From positions 1 to 16,149 of the forward strand of contig JAEERB010000050.1 in assembly GCA_016285615.1 (NCBI GenBank): a DNA stretch of 16,149 nucleotides, written 5' to 3'. Of this stretch, positions 8,292 to 14,058 are shown in pieces; positions within the stretch are counted from its first letter, which is position 1; each line of letters starts with the position of its first letter. Both the position numbers and the translations under genes were made by a program. The notes under the pieces were generated by a model. It ran no database searches. It worked only from the letters and a program-made list of their open reading frames with translations, and was not told the DNA's origin. The stretch comes from Bacteroidales bacterium. Its GTDB lineage: Bacteria > Bacteroidota > Bacteroidia > Bacteroidales > WCHB1-69.

Positions 8292-8312
8292 AAAATTACT
8301 ACGTATCATTAT

Positions 8313-8329
8313 CATTCTGAATCAGAATG
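8313..8329. promoter_or_regulatory. 17-bp inverted repeat at the efflux-operon start, possible operator
   Basis: The arms CATTCTGA and TCAGAATG are perfect complements around a single central base. The repeat lies directly downstream of the minus-strand -7 box (8330-8337), so it covers the expected transcription start. A regulator bound here would block the operon. It may instead act as a short hairpin at the 5' end of the mRNA. Confidence 0.5.
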
Positions 8330-8337
8330 CAAAAATA
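8330..8337 (-). promoter_or_regulatory. Bacteroidota -7 promoter element for the efflux operon
   Basis: On the minus strand the bases read TATTTTTG, an exact match to the TAnnTTTG -7 consensus of the Bacteroidota primary sigma factor. The preferred start of the fusion-protein gene is about 40 bases downstream. A TTTG at 8354-8357 (minus) could serve as the -33 element, although its 16-base spacing is short. Confidence 0.6.
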
Positions 8338-8412
8338 TACCTTTTTTTCATCTCAAATTTTATAAAATCACTCCAATAATGTATGTTTTCGGAACCATAT
8401 TTATTTTTTTTG

Positions 8413-8420
8413 TATTTTTG
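8413..8420 (+). promoter_or_regulatory. Bacteroidota -7 promoter element for the AraC-family gene
   Basis: TATTTTTG exactly matches TAnnTTTG. It lies only 4 bases before the first plausible ATG (8425), so the transcript would start at or next to the start codon. That points to a leaderless mRNA or to use of a later start. No clear TTTG -33 element stands out. Confidence 0.5.
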
Positions 8421-8424
8421 CAAC

Positions 8425-9252
8425 ATGAAATATGAGGTAAAAAAATATCAGTCTGATGACATCGATGCACTTGTAAAAAACAACATTAACGAAACCTGGC
8501 TGTGTCGGGTCGTAAGAGGTGGTGTGACGCTGATGTTCGATCTGAAGCAACACCGCATCACATCGGAGACAATTTTCATAGTGCCGGAAGGCGTTCATTT
8601 CAAGGCTGTCTCGTCCACCAGCCAATTTGAGATGGAGCTGCTTGTTTTCGACGAGTCACTGATGAATGTTGTCTATTCGCTGCTGGGCGCGGATGCGGAT
8701 TTCGGCTCGCTGGATCATGCCTTCTGGAGCAACCGCACCCTTGTCGGACCCTTCGGCCGCCTTATGGAGATGGATTACGAATCGCTGACGATTGCCATAA
8801 AGGAGCCTTTCATAAACGTCCGTCACAAAATGATAACATCAAGCCTTACCCACTTGCTGCTGACCATCTACAATGCAGTAAGCCAATCGGGCAACAATGA
8901 TATTGCACAGGAGGTCAGTAACCGCCGTCCCCGATTGACGTTGAACCGATACTATGAGATGGTGGGCAGTAATGTGCTCATAGGCGGACGCAACACCAGC
9001 TTTTATGCGGATAAACTCTGCGTCACAGAGCGTTACCTATATAAAATCTGCAAAAAGGAGACCGGCCAGTCGCCAAAGGAAATCATCGACAACTTCCTCG
9101 TCAGCGCCATCAAAAACAGCCTCCTCACCACAGAGATGAGCCTGCAGCAGATTGCCGACCAATACCGCTTTCCCGACCAATCGGCCTTCAGCCAATATTT
9201 CAAGCGCCACGAAGGGATCTCCCCATCGGAGTTCAGACGGAGGTACAGGTAA
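8425..9252 (+). CDS. AraC-family transcriptional regulator, divergent to the efflux operon
   Basis: From ATG 8425 the product is 275 residues. The frame extends upstream to an ATG at 8383, but the extra 14 residues (hydrophobic and aromatic) read through the promoter box, so 8425 is chosen. The N-terminal 170 residues look like an AraC-type sensing domain (FIVPEGVHFKAVSS, then FEMELLVFDESL). The last 100 residues contain the paired helix-turn-helix: YADKLCVTERYLYKICKKET for the first, and MSLQQIADQYRFPDQSAFSQ with YFKRHEGISPSEFRRRY for the second, the standard family signature. It is transcribed away from the efflux genes across a shared 130-bp region, so it is the most likely regulator of the pump. 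The inducer is unknown. Confidence 0.88.
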   Translation: MKYEVKKYQSDDIDALVKNNINETWLCRVVRGGVTLMFDLKQHRITSETIFIVPEGVHFKAVSSTSQFEMELLVFDESLMNVVYSLLGADADFGSLDHAFWSNRTLVGPFGRLMEMDYESLTIAIKEPFINVRHKMITSSLTHLLLTIYNAVSQSGNNDIAQEVSNRRPRLTLNRYYEMVGSNVLIGGRNTSFYADKLCVTERYLYKICKKETGQSPKEIIDNFLVSAIKNSLLTTEMSLQQIADQYRFPDQSAFSQYFKRHEGISPSEFRRRYR

Positions 9253-9267
9253 TTTATCAAGTTATAG

Positions 9268-9300
9268 AATAGTCCGGCTTCGAGTTTAAGGGCGTGATGG
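9268..9300. repeat. 33-bp direct repeat, left copy (flanks AT-rich island)
   Basis: It reads AATAGTCCGGCTTCGAGTTT and continues AAGGGCGTGATGG. It matches 12018-12050 at 30 of 33 bases in the same orientation, differing at 9277, 9287 and 9298. It begins 16 bases after the AraC stop. Translated, the block resembles the end of a protein (SGFEFKGV), so it may be a fragment of a gene tail. Confidence 0.8.
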
Positions 9301-9367
9301 CGGCGGAAAGAATGGAAGCGATATGAGATTTTTCCAAAAATTTGGTAATCCGTGTTGCTTTTTGTTG

Positions 9368-9375
9368 TATTTTTG
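9368..9375 (+). promoter_or_regulatory. Bacteroidota -7 promoter element for the TonB-like gene
   Basis: TATTTTTG matches TAnnTTTG exactly. A TTTG at 9341-9344 lies 23 bases upstream, near the upper limit for a -33 element. Transcription would begin around 9380, giving a leader of about 100 bases that opens directly with the hairpin region at 9384-9427. Confidence 0.6.
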
Positions 9376-9383
9376 CATCGTCG

Positions 9384-9427
9384 TTGCGGATTTTTCAGGA
9401 ATATCCGCAATCACGTTGCGGATTTTT
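9384..9427 (+). terminator. Attenuator-like leader: three segments forming two exclusive hairpins, the second followed by a T run
   Basis: Segment 1 TTGCGGAT (9384-9391), segment 2 ATCCGCAA (9403-9410) and segment 3 TTGCGGAT (9416-9423) are each 8 bases. Segment 2 pairs perfectly with either neighbour. Pairing 2-3 has a 5-base loop and leads straight into a T run (9423-9428), like an intrinsic terminator. Pairing 1-2 would prevent it. The arrangement lies between the -7 box at 9368 and the gene start at 9480. No leader peptide or ligand-binding fold is recognisable. Confidence 0.55.
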
Positions 9428-9479
9428 TAATTATAATATTTTGTGCCATAGATTTTTCTATATTGAAAATAGACATACA

Positions 9480-10238
9480 ATGAATATGAAGAAAGTATTG
9501 ATGATATGCGCGGTATTTCTTTCTCTTGCTATGACTGCTAAAGCCCAATTGGGAACACCCACCACCACGGTAAAAGATACATTTCAAATTACAAGAATCA
9601 AATATAATGGCACAGAATTGAACAAGGCAGATTGGCCAGCGACAATCATTGTCGAAGACGCTTTGAAAATATATATTTCTAAATATGTGTATGTGAAAGG
9701 CAAAGCGCAAAAAGTTCGTGGAGGCTATGAATATAATGCTATTTGTAATGGGAAAAACACAAAAGTCTACGTCAGAAGGCCGCCATCATATCCTCGTTCG
9801 ATGGGAAATTATATTATTGGTGATTATGATATTACTGTCCAAACTATGGAGGATGCACGTGAAATATTATGTGACACAGGGTATTCAACATCTTGTTATG
9901 ATGGTATTTGTCGAAAATGTAGATCAATACATGAAAATTCGTTATTAAAAGAATCAGTGTGTTGTCAATGGGATGTGGGCGGAAGAACAATAGTATCTCC
10001 AGATAATAATATTCTTTTTCCAGAAAACGTCATAGGAGTAAAAGGGCAAATTACAATTAAAATAGGTGTAAATTCTGTTGGCAAAACTATAAATGCAGAA
10101 ATAGTGGAGAATGAAACTACGATAAATAATCCCCAATTAAGAAGACATTTAATGGATCTTGCTTATAAGATTCAGTTTATGCCAAAGAGTAGTGCTCCTG
10201 AGGAACAAATCGGTACGTTGGTATATACATTCAAATAA
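9480..10238 (+). CDS. Secreted protein with TonB C-terminal-like domain
   Basis: A 252-residue protein from ATG 9480 (another ATG at 9486). The frame is open further upstream, but those codons run through the promoter and hairpin leader, and a clean signal peptide starts here (KKVLMICAVFLSLAMTAKA, cleavage before Q). The middle contains a cysteine cluster, CX7CX4CX2C, then an adjacent CC. The last 70 residues (GVKGQITIKIGVNSVGKTIN ... LRRHLMDLAYKIQFMPKSSA ... GTLVYTFK) match the strand-helix-strand plan of the TonB C-terminal domain seen in many Bacteroidota proteins. A true TonB has an N-terminal membrane anchor and a proline-rich spacer; both are missing, so energy transduction is unlikely and a periplasmic or surface role is more plausible. 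The gene is much more AT-rich than the neighbouring efflux genes, suggesting acquisition. Confidence 0.7.
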   Translation: MNMKKVLMICAVFLSLAMTAKAQLGTPTTTVKDTFQITRIKYNGTELNKADWPATIIVEDALKIYISKYVYVKGKAQKVRGGYEYNAICNGKNTKVYVRRPPSYPRSMGNYIIGDYDITVQTMEDAREILCDTGYSTSCYDGICRKCRSIHENSLLKESVCCQWDVGGRTIVSPDNNILFPENVIGVKGQITIKIGVNSVGKTINAEIVENETTINNPQLRRHLMDLAYKIQFMPKSSAPEEQIGTLVYTFK

Positions 10239-10294
10239 ATTGATTAGCATCTTAGATAGAAATCCGAGACCATATACTTATTAGACTCTTTGGC

Positions 10295-10334
10295 TCAACA
10301 GAGCTCGAACAAGTTTCGGTTCTGCACTCGCTTT
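10295..10334. repeat. Diverged copy of the repeat found inside the GNAT gene
   Basis: GCTCGAACAAGTTTCGGTTC followed by TGCACTCGCT lines up with the core of 2575-2649 (ACTCAAGCAAGTTTGGCTTT then GCTCTCGCT) with a few mismatches and one shift. It lies in non-coding sequence after the TonB-like gene. Confidence 0.5.
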
Positions 10335-10380
10335 GCGAAAGGCTGCAGGCTTCGGCTTTCATCGTTTTAGAGTGTTCTCC

Positions 10381-10410
10381 ACCTCTTCTGCTTCACCAGC
10401 CTGAGGGAAT
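10381..10410 (-). pseudogene. Remnant of the 3' end of the 132-aa membrane-protein gene
   Basis: The minus strand encodes DNSLRLVKQKR, compared with YSLRLVKRKG and a stop at the end of the intact gene at 12063. The core CTTCACCAGCC is identical; the stop is missing, and the frame runs on to a TAA some 15 bases later. Nothing of the rest of the gene is present. Confidence 0.65.
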
Positions 10411-10419
10411 TATCTTTCC

Positions 10420-10488
10420 AATCCTTCCGCGCGTTTTTTCAAAATGCGCTCCGCAGACGCATCCCACGTATGGCCATGAGGATGGTCA
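10420..10488 (-). pseudogene. Decayed fragment of the 3' end of the ECF S-component-like gene
   Basis: Matches 12501-12570 at about 60 of 70 positions, including an identical 13-base run, GTTTTTTCAAAAT. One base is deleted near 10454 (CCGCC in the intact gene, CCGC here), which breaks the frame. Only the last 20 or so codons are represented. Confidence 0.8.
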
Positions 10489-10594
10489 AAAACGTATCTA
10501 GTATTTTTTGCATAGTATTGTTCCAATTTTCGATTGGACTACGCAACAATCTTTTGCCTGTTTAAATAATCGTATGAGCTCTTCTTGGCAAACT

Positions 10595-11920
10595 TTATAT
10601 TCTTTTGAATGTTTGTTTACACTTGTTTTTTAGTATGTTGACCAATCTGTCAAAATCCACCTTTCCCAAACCTGTTGTTTCCGTCAAGCCATGCATTCTT
10701 CCACCACCTTTTCTACAGATAAGACGATTATCATGTTCTAATTTATCCCAGATTTCTTTTCCGAGAAAACTATGCCACTTGTCTTTCGAACGAGCCACAA
10801 CAAACACCTTGTTGCTATTAAAAGCAAGATATTGTATTAATAGTTTGGTAAAGTATTGAGATGGAAATTTTTTCCCTTTAGGAACTTTCTCAAAATGTGG
10901 CGAGGCATATCCTACATACTGAATAATAGACAAGTCTTCATATAATGGGTCTCGGTGCTTGTCTTTTTTGGATATTTTGGGCAAGCCTTTCTTTTCAGCC
11001 TCAACTCTAAAGTTTTTTATTATTTTATTCCAATACCAACCATCAACCAAGCCTTGTGCTTCATAAATTGTTGTCTTATAGTTTCCTAATTTGCTATCTA
11101 GGCAAAACAGAGACCGAGTATTAAAACTCATCTGCTCCAGCAGTTGTTTGTTGATTGCTTCACAATAATATATATTCATTGTTTCTGCAATCATTCGATG
11201 GTTTTCGTCTTTAAAACGCGGGTTAAGACTCAACAGAATCACTTTAGATGTAAAAGGGTTCCCAATAAATGGTTTCGGCCATTTATGAACACAATATTCG
11301 TTTTCTGTTCCTTTAAAGATTTTGTTGTGCTCATCCAATGTGTTTTTATCACATTTCAATACACACTCCGCTCCTTCGTCGAATAAGGTTGTAACGCTTT
11401 CAATGGGTTTGACATACTGTTCTGCGCTTTCTGCGCCCGTGTCGAACCCCCATGGATTAATCTCCCTTAATTCTTCCTCGGTGATTGGAATTTTAGCAAG
11501 AGGTGTAGGGCTTTTTAGAGCATTAATTCGGTCTTTATCGCTATAGTTATTAATCACGTCATCATAATACTCTTTTACCGTGGCAAAATATGGTTTTCCA
11601 TGGCGTGGATTTCTATACAAACGTAAAACCTCTTTGGTAAATAGATTCACCAATTGTTTCAATGTGAGATTTCCTATAGCATTTATGTTATTATTACCTC
11701 GAAGTAATCCTATAAATTCGCACAATGTATGGCAAAAAGTTTTCTCCATATTTTTATGTTCTCTTAAATGTTTTTCTAATACACCATACAGATTGTATCC
11801 ATGGTAGACACAATTTGCTATCTCTAACAACTTATCTTCCTTGCTTGCGATGTTAATCTCTACACCAGAATCAAAATAGTCTCGAATGTCTTCTCTGTGG
11901 GGTTCGAATAAAGGTTTCAT
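10595..11920 (-). CDS. Protein of unknown function with a possible uracil-DNA-glycosylase-like C-terminal domain
   Basis: A 441-residue AT-rich gene. The first 170 residues are predicted mostly helical and soluble, with no motif I can name. After a linker (INPWGFDTG), the C-terminal half has a strand-turn motif, GNPFTSKVILLSLNPRF (about 237-253), and later GKKFPSQYFTKLLIQYLAFN with a following VFVVARSKDKW strand-helix unit. I associate these motifs with uncharacterised uracil-DNA-glycosylase-superfamily-like proteins, in which the LNP loop occupies the place of the catalytic water-activating motif. This is a remote, memory-based resemblance. No signal peptide or membrane segment is seen. The start at 11920 is preceded by a perfect inverted repeat. 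The gene is convergent with the TonB-like gene and appears monocistronic. Its composition suggests horizontal transfer. Confidence 0.6.
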   Translation of the reverse strand: MKPLFEPHREDIRDYFDSGVEINIASKEDKLLEIANCVYHGYNLYGVLEKHLREHKNMEKTFCHTLCEFIGLLRGNNNINAIGNLTLKQLVNLFTKEVLRLYRNPRHGKPYFATVKEYYDDVINNYSDKDRINALKSPTPLAKIPITEEELREINPWGFDTGAESAEQYVKPIESVTTLFDEGAECVLKCDKNTLDEHNKIFKGTENEYCVHKWPKPFIGNPFTSKVILLSLNPRFKDENHRMIAETMNIYYCEAINKQLLEQMSFNTRSLFCLDSKLGNYKTTIYEAQGLVDGWYWNKIIKNFRVEAEKKGLPKISKKDKHRDPLYEDLSIIQYVGYASPHFEKVPKGKKFPSQYFTKLLIQYLAFNSNKVFVVARSKDKWHSFLGKEIWDKLEHDNRLICRKGGGRMHGLTETTGLGKVDFDRLVNILKNKCKQTFKRI

Positions 11921-11929
11921 ATTGTAAAA

Positions 11930-11954
11930 GTTTTATATTCACGCAATATAAAAC
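11930..11954. promoter_or_regulatory. Perfect 10-bp inverted repeat upstream of the 441-aa gene
   Basis: The arms GTTTTATATT (11930-11939) and AATATAAAAC (11945-11954) are exact complements separated by CACGC. The repeat begins 9 bases from the ATG at 11920, so it is either an operator overlapping the promoter or a stem-loop next to the translation start. No exact TAnnTTTG box is present nearby. Confidence 0.6.
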
Positions 11955-12017
11955 GCCCTCTCGCCGATTTTATTGTTCCTCGAATACAAAAAACCGGTGA
12001 GGTGCGCACGGCGGTGA

Positions 12018-12050
12018 AATAGTCCGACTTCGAGTTCAAGGGCGTGAAGG
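12018..12050. repeat. 33-bp direct repeat, right copy (flanks AT-rich island)
   Basis: It reads AATAGTCCGACTTCGAGTTC and continues AAGGGCGTGAAGG, matching 9268-9300 at 30 of 33 bases in the same orientation. One frame encodes SDFEFKGVKE followed by a stop, again like a gene-tail fragment. It ends 12 bases before the stop codon of the 132-aa gene. Confidence 0.8.
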
Positions 12051-12062
12051 AGTGATTGTATC

Positions 12063-12461
12063 TCACCCCTTCCGCTTCACCAGCCGGAGCGAATAAATGA
12101 ACAGATATATTCCCAGTAACATCATCACGGGATGGATTAGCAGCTGCACGGGGCTGAACTCCATTAGCAGTTCGGTAGCGTAGAAGATGTTGAACAGCAT
12201 CATGATGCAGGCCAGCACGAGGTTGATAATGCGCATTGCCTTGCAGTTGCGGTAGTTCATACAGAGCAGTCCGCACATCGGGACGAAGAAAGCCATCCCA
12301 ATCATAAACAGCATCATACCCATAGGAGCCTCACCCGTGGCGTCGGGCATGGCGATGTCGGCACCCCAGAAGGCGGGAAGCATGTCGGCCAGCATGTGCA
12401 TGGCAAAACCGACCATGATAATCACCCAAATAAGGGAGACTTTTGAAATTTTTGTTTCCAT
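12063..12461 (-). CDS. Small four-helix membrane protein of unknown function
   Basis: 132 residues, nearly all hydrophobic, with four membrane segments at about residues 9-28, 45-68, 75-95 and 104-125. It ends with a positively charged tail (SLRLVKRKG). The first loop, ADMLPAFWGADIAMPDATGE, is acidic and would lie outside if the basic tail is inside. It is methionine-rich. I do not recognise the family. It follows the ECF S-component-like gene by 32 bases on the same strand, so the two are probably one transcript. Fragments of its last codons recur at 10381-10410 and 15447-15491. Confidence 0.75.
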   Translation of the reverse strand: METKISKVSLIWVIIMVGFAMHMLADMLPAFWGADIAMPDATGEAPMGMMLFMIGMAFFVPMCGLLCMNYRNCKAMRIINLVLACIMMLFNIFYATELLMEFSPVQLLIHPVMMLLGIYLFIYSLRLVKRKG

Positions 12462-12493
12462 AACGATATTTTAAATGGTTATACATCAAAACT

Positions 12494-13078
12494 TTATTCT
12501 AATTCTTCCGACCGTTTTTTCAAAATGCGTTCCGCCAGACGCATCCCGAATATTGCCACGGGGATGGTCACAACCAGCGCCACTATTAGCATGGGGACGT
12601 TGTCGATAACGGGTTTCATCAGCGCGTCGTAACCGGCGGGCATCTCCTCAACGGCGGCGGCAAGGGAGCCTTCGGTGTCGGTCCACCAGTGGATGGTGTA
12701 GGCGAAAAAGGAGAAGGCGAAGGGCAGGAAACTCCGGCGGACACCCTTCAGCGTGCCGTAACCGTTTGCCTTTCTGAGAACCTCAGCAAACGCTGTCAGA
12801 ACTACCGTTCCGATGATGTACGCCACGTCCGCCTCTCCGGCTATCAGGAACAGCACAAATATAAAGCCGTTCAATGCAGTTGCCGCGCCGAAGCCTCGGA
12901 TGATGGTGCAGGTGTTGAGATAGACCAGCGCGAACGCAACAGGCAGCAACGCGCCGATATAGGCGTAGCACGCCGGGTGGATGATTCCGCTTGAGGCACC
13001 CAGAATGAATGTGGCAAGATAGGCCACGGCCATCAGCAGGACCACGGCCACATTTCTGAAAGTAAATTTTTTATCCAT
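12494..13078 (-). CDS. Probable MptD-family ECF transporter S component
   Basis: 194 residues with about five to six hydrophobic segments (residues 9-29, 35-58, 62-80, 83-100, 113-130, 160-183) and a basic end (RLAERILKKRSEELE). Features pointing to the MptD / Trep_Strep type of S component are the early HPACYAYIGALLPVAFALVY segment, a mid-protein AEVLRKANGYG turn, then an aromatic segment FSFFAYTIHWWTD and a final helix before a lysine-rich tail. Such proteins bind a small substrate in the membrane and rely on an EcfT/EcfA module; none is encoded in this window, so a shared module elsewhere would be needed. The substrate is unknown. An exact -7 box lies at 13104-13111, with the ATG 26 bases downstream. 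Confidence 0.6.
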   Translation of the reverse strand: MDKKFTFRNVAVVLLMAVAYLATFILGASSGIIHPACYAYIGALLPVAFALVYLNTCTIIRGFGAATALNGFIFVLFLIAGEADVAYIIGTVVLTAFAEVLRKANGYGTLKGVRRSFLPFAFSFFAYTIHWWTDTEGSLAAAVEEMPAGYDALMKPVIDNVPMLIVALVVTIPVAIFGMRLAERILKKRSEELE

Positions 13079-13103
13079 ATTGAAACAGTTTTAAAATTTT
13101 CTG

Positions 13104-13111
13104 CAAAGGTA
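13104..13111 (-). promoter_or_regulatory. Bacteroidota -7 promoter element for the two membrane-protein genes
   Basis: The minus strand reads TACCTTTG, an exact TAnnTTTG match. It is 25 bases upstream of the ECF S-component-like start codon (13076-13078). A convincing -33 element is not visible. Confidence 0.6.
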
Positions 13112-13139
13112 CACACCTTCCCGCAATCGGCATATCACT

Positions 13140-13234
13140 AAAAATGATGATTTTTAGGCCACAACAGCGTCTTTGTTGATGATTCCGCACTTAATCCGAC
13201 CCTGCGACACAATATTCATGGATGTTGCGCGTTA
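13140..13234. repeat. ~95-bp upstream block, copy 1
   Basis: This block is repeated at 15497-15590. Its first 31 bases (beginning AAAAATGATGATTTTTAGGC and ending ACAGCGT) are identical in both copies, and the rest aligns with scattered changes. Its last 27 bases recur exactly at 14010-14036. It opens with a hairpin, CTAAAAAT/ATTTTTAG with a 4-base loop (13138-13157). Confidence 0.85.
13208..13234. repeat. 27-bp exact direct repeat, left of the toxin-antitoxin pair
   Basis: CACAATATTCATGGATGTTG followed by CGCGTTA. It is identical to 14010-14036 in the same orientation, and together the copies bracket the RelB/PIN module. It is also the 3' end of the 95-bp block. Confidence 0.9.
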
Positions 13235-13307
13235 AATTATGTTGGAATTTTTACGTCAGAATGCAATAAATATAAAGCATCATGCGTTAAAGCAAAAAAA
13301 TAATATT

Positions 13308-13589
13308 ATGGCACAGGTATCAATGACAGTGAGGATGGACTCACAATTAAAAGCATCGTTCGATGCACTTTGCGCTGAGTTCGGCATGAGCGCCAACACG
13401 GCAATGAATGTTTTCGCCAACGCGGTGGTGCAGCAACGTTGCATCCCTTTTATCATCAGGGCGGAGAAAATGGAAGACACCGAATCATTCAAGACTTTGC
13501 GCTCTATGGCCGAATCGGGAATGTTTCCGGAATTGACGTTGGATGAAATAAACAAGGAGATAGCGTTGGCACGATCTGAGAAGAATTGA
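13308..13589 (+). CDS. RelB/DinJ-family antitoxin
   Basis: A 93-residue protein starting MAQVSMTVRMDSQLKASFDA, the ribbon-helix-helix DNA-binding start of RelB/DinJ antitoxins, followed by the helix segment LCAEFGMSANTAMNVFANAVVQ and the family turn RCIPFII. The acidic C-terminal half would wrap the toxin. ATG 13308 is chosen because the family begins here; the frame is open to 13239, but that extension carries no family similarity. The toxin start is 2 bases after the stop, the usual coupling for such pairs. Antitoxins of this type normally repress their own operon; a short GCAT-C-ATGC palindrome (13277-13285) upstream is a weak operator candidate. Confidence 0.85.
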   Translation: MAQVSMTVRMDSQLKASFDALCAEFGMSANTAMNVFANAVVQQRCIPFIIRAEKMEDTESFKTLRSMAESGMFPELTLDEINKEIALARSEKN

Positions 13590-13591
13590 TT

Positions 13592-13996
13592 ATGAGAGTT
13601 TATGCAGTTATTGACACAAACGTTATTGTGTCAGGTATCATGTCGCGTAATCCCGCTTCGGCGACAGTACAGGTGATTGGTCAAATTGGCCGCAGTTCGC
13701 TTGTACCGGTCTATAATGACGAGATTATGTCGGAATATGTGAATGTTTTGCATCGGGGCAAGTTCGGATTTCCGGAAAGGCTGGTCACAGACATTGTGAA
13801 TCGGATAAAAAGATATGGGATAAAGCGCGAGCGCGTTTCAAGTGGTGAAACCTTTCTTGATGCGTCCGATGCTGTGTTCTATGAAGTTGCTTTATCAAAG
13901 GAGGATGCCTATCTTGTTACTGGCAACCAGAAACACTTTCCCGTATCGCCTATTGTGGTAACACCTGCGGAGATGATTGAAATATTGAAGCGTTAG
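13592..13996 (+). CDS. PIN-domain toxin (COG1569-type putative ribonuclease)
   Basis: 134 residues from ATG 13592. A TTG at 13586 would overlap the antitoxin stop and add only two residues. PIN acidic positions are visible: D8 in VIDTNVIVSG, E48 in NDEIMSEYVNVL and D93 in LDASDAVFYEVAL, with the closing LVTGNQKHFP where N112 stands in the fourth position as is usual in this subfamily. Active members are Mg-dependent endoribonucleases that cut tRNA or mRNA and are neutralised by the partner encoded upstream. Length is complete. Pairing a RelB-type antitoxin with a PIN toxin, rather than a RelE fold, is a known mix in Bacteroidales (recalled). The module is flanked by the 27-bp repeat. Confidence 0.85.
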   Translation: MRVYAVIDTNVIVSGIMSRNPASATVQVIGQIGRSSLVPVYNDEIMSEYVNVLHRGKFGFPERLVTDIVNRIKRYGIKRERVSSGETFLDASDAVFYEVALSKEDAYLVTGNQKHFPVSPIVVTPAEMIEILKR

Positions 13997-14009
13997 GTGC
14001 TCACTGGCG

Positions 14010-14036
14010 CACAATATTCATGGATGTTGCGCGTTA
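14010..14036. repeat. 27-bp exact direct repeat, right of the toxin-antitoxin pair
   Basis: Identical to 13208-13234 and placed 22 bases before the carbonic anhydrase ATG. Weaker similarity extends a few bases further left (CTGGCG against CTGCGA). The T-A-rich stretch after it differs from the left copy. Confidence 0.9.
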
Positions 14037-14058
14037 TAACGAATAATAAAGCCAAACC

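Larger units (their letters stand above)
10239..10594. other. Intergenic stretch of gene fragments and repeats
   Basis: These 356 bases hold no intact gene. They contain a repeat related to the GNAT insertion (10295-10334), a tail fragment like the end of the 132-aa membrane gene (10381-10410), and a decayed copy of the end of the ECF S-component gene (10420-10488). A small hairpin follows (TCCAAT/ATTGGA, 10526-10542). The region separates two convergent AT-rich genes and looks like recombination debris. Confidence 0.7.

Noticed and set aside
9033..9410. A 125-codon minus-strand open frame
   Set aside because: It lies opposite the AraC helix-turn-helix and the hairpin leader; its peptide appears to be a by-product of repeat-type sequence.
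9342..9479. Upstream extension of the TonB-like gene
   Set aside because: These 46 in-frame codons run through the -7 box and the leader hairpins, and a normal signal peptide starts at 9480.
13239..13307. Upstream extension of the RelB-type antitoxin
   Set aside because: The 23 extra residues show no similarity to the family, which begins at the MAQVSMTVRMD segment.
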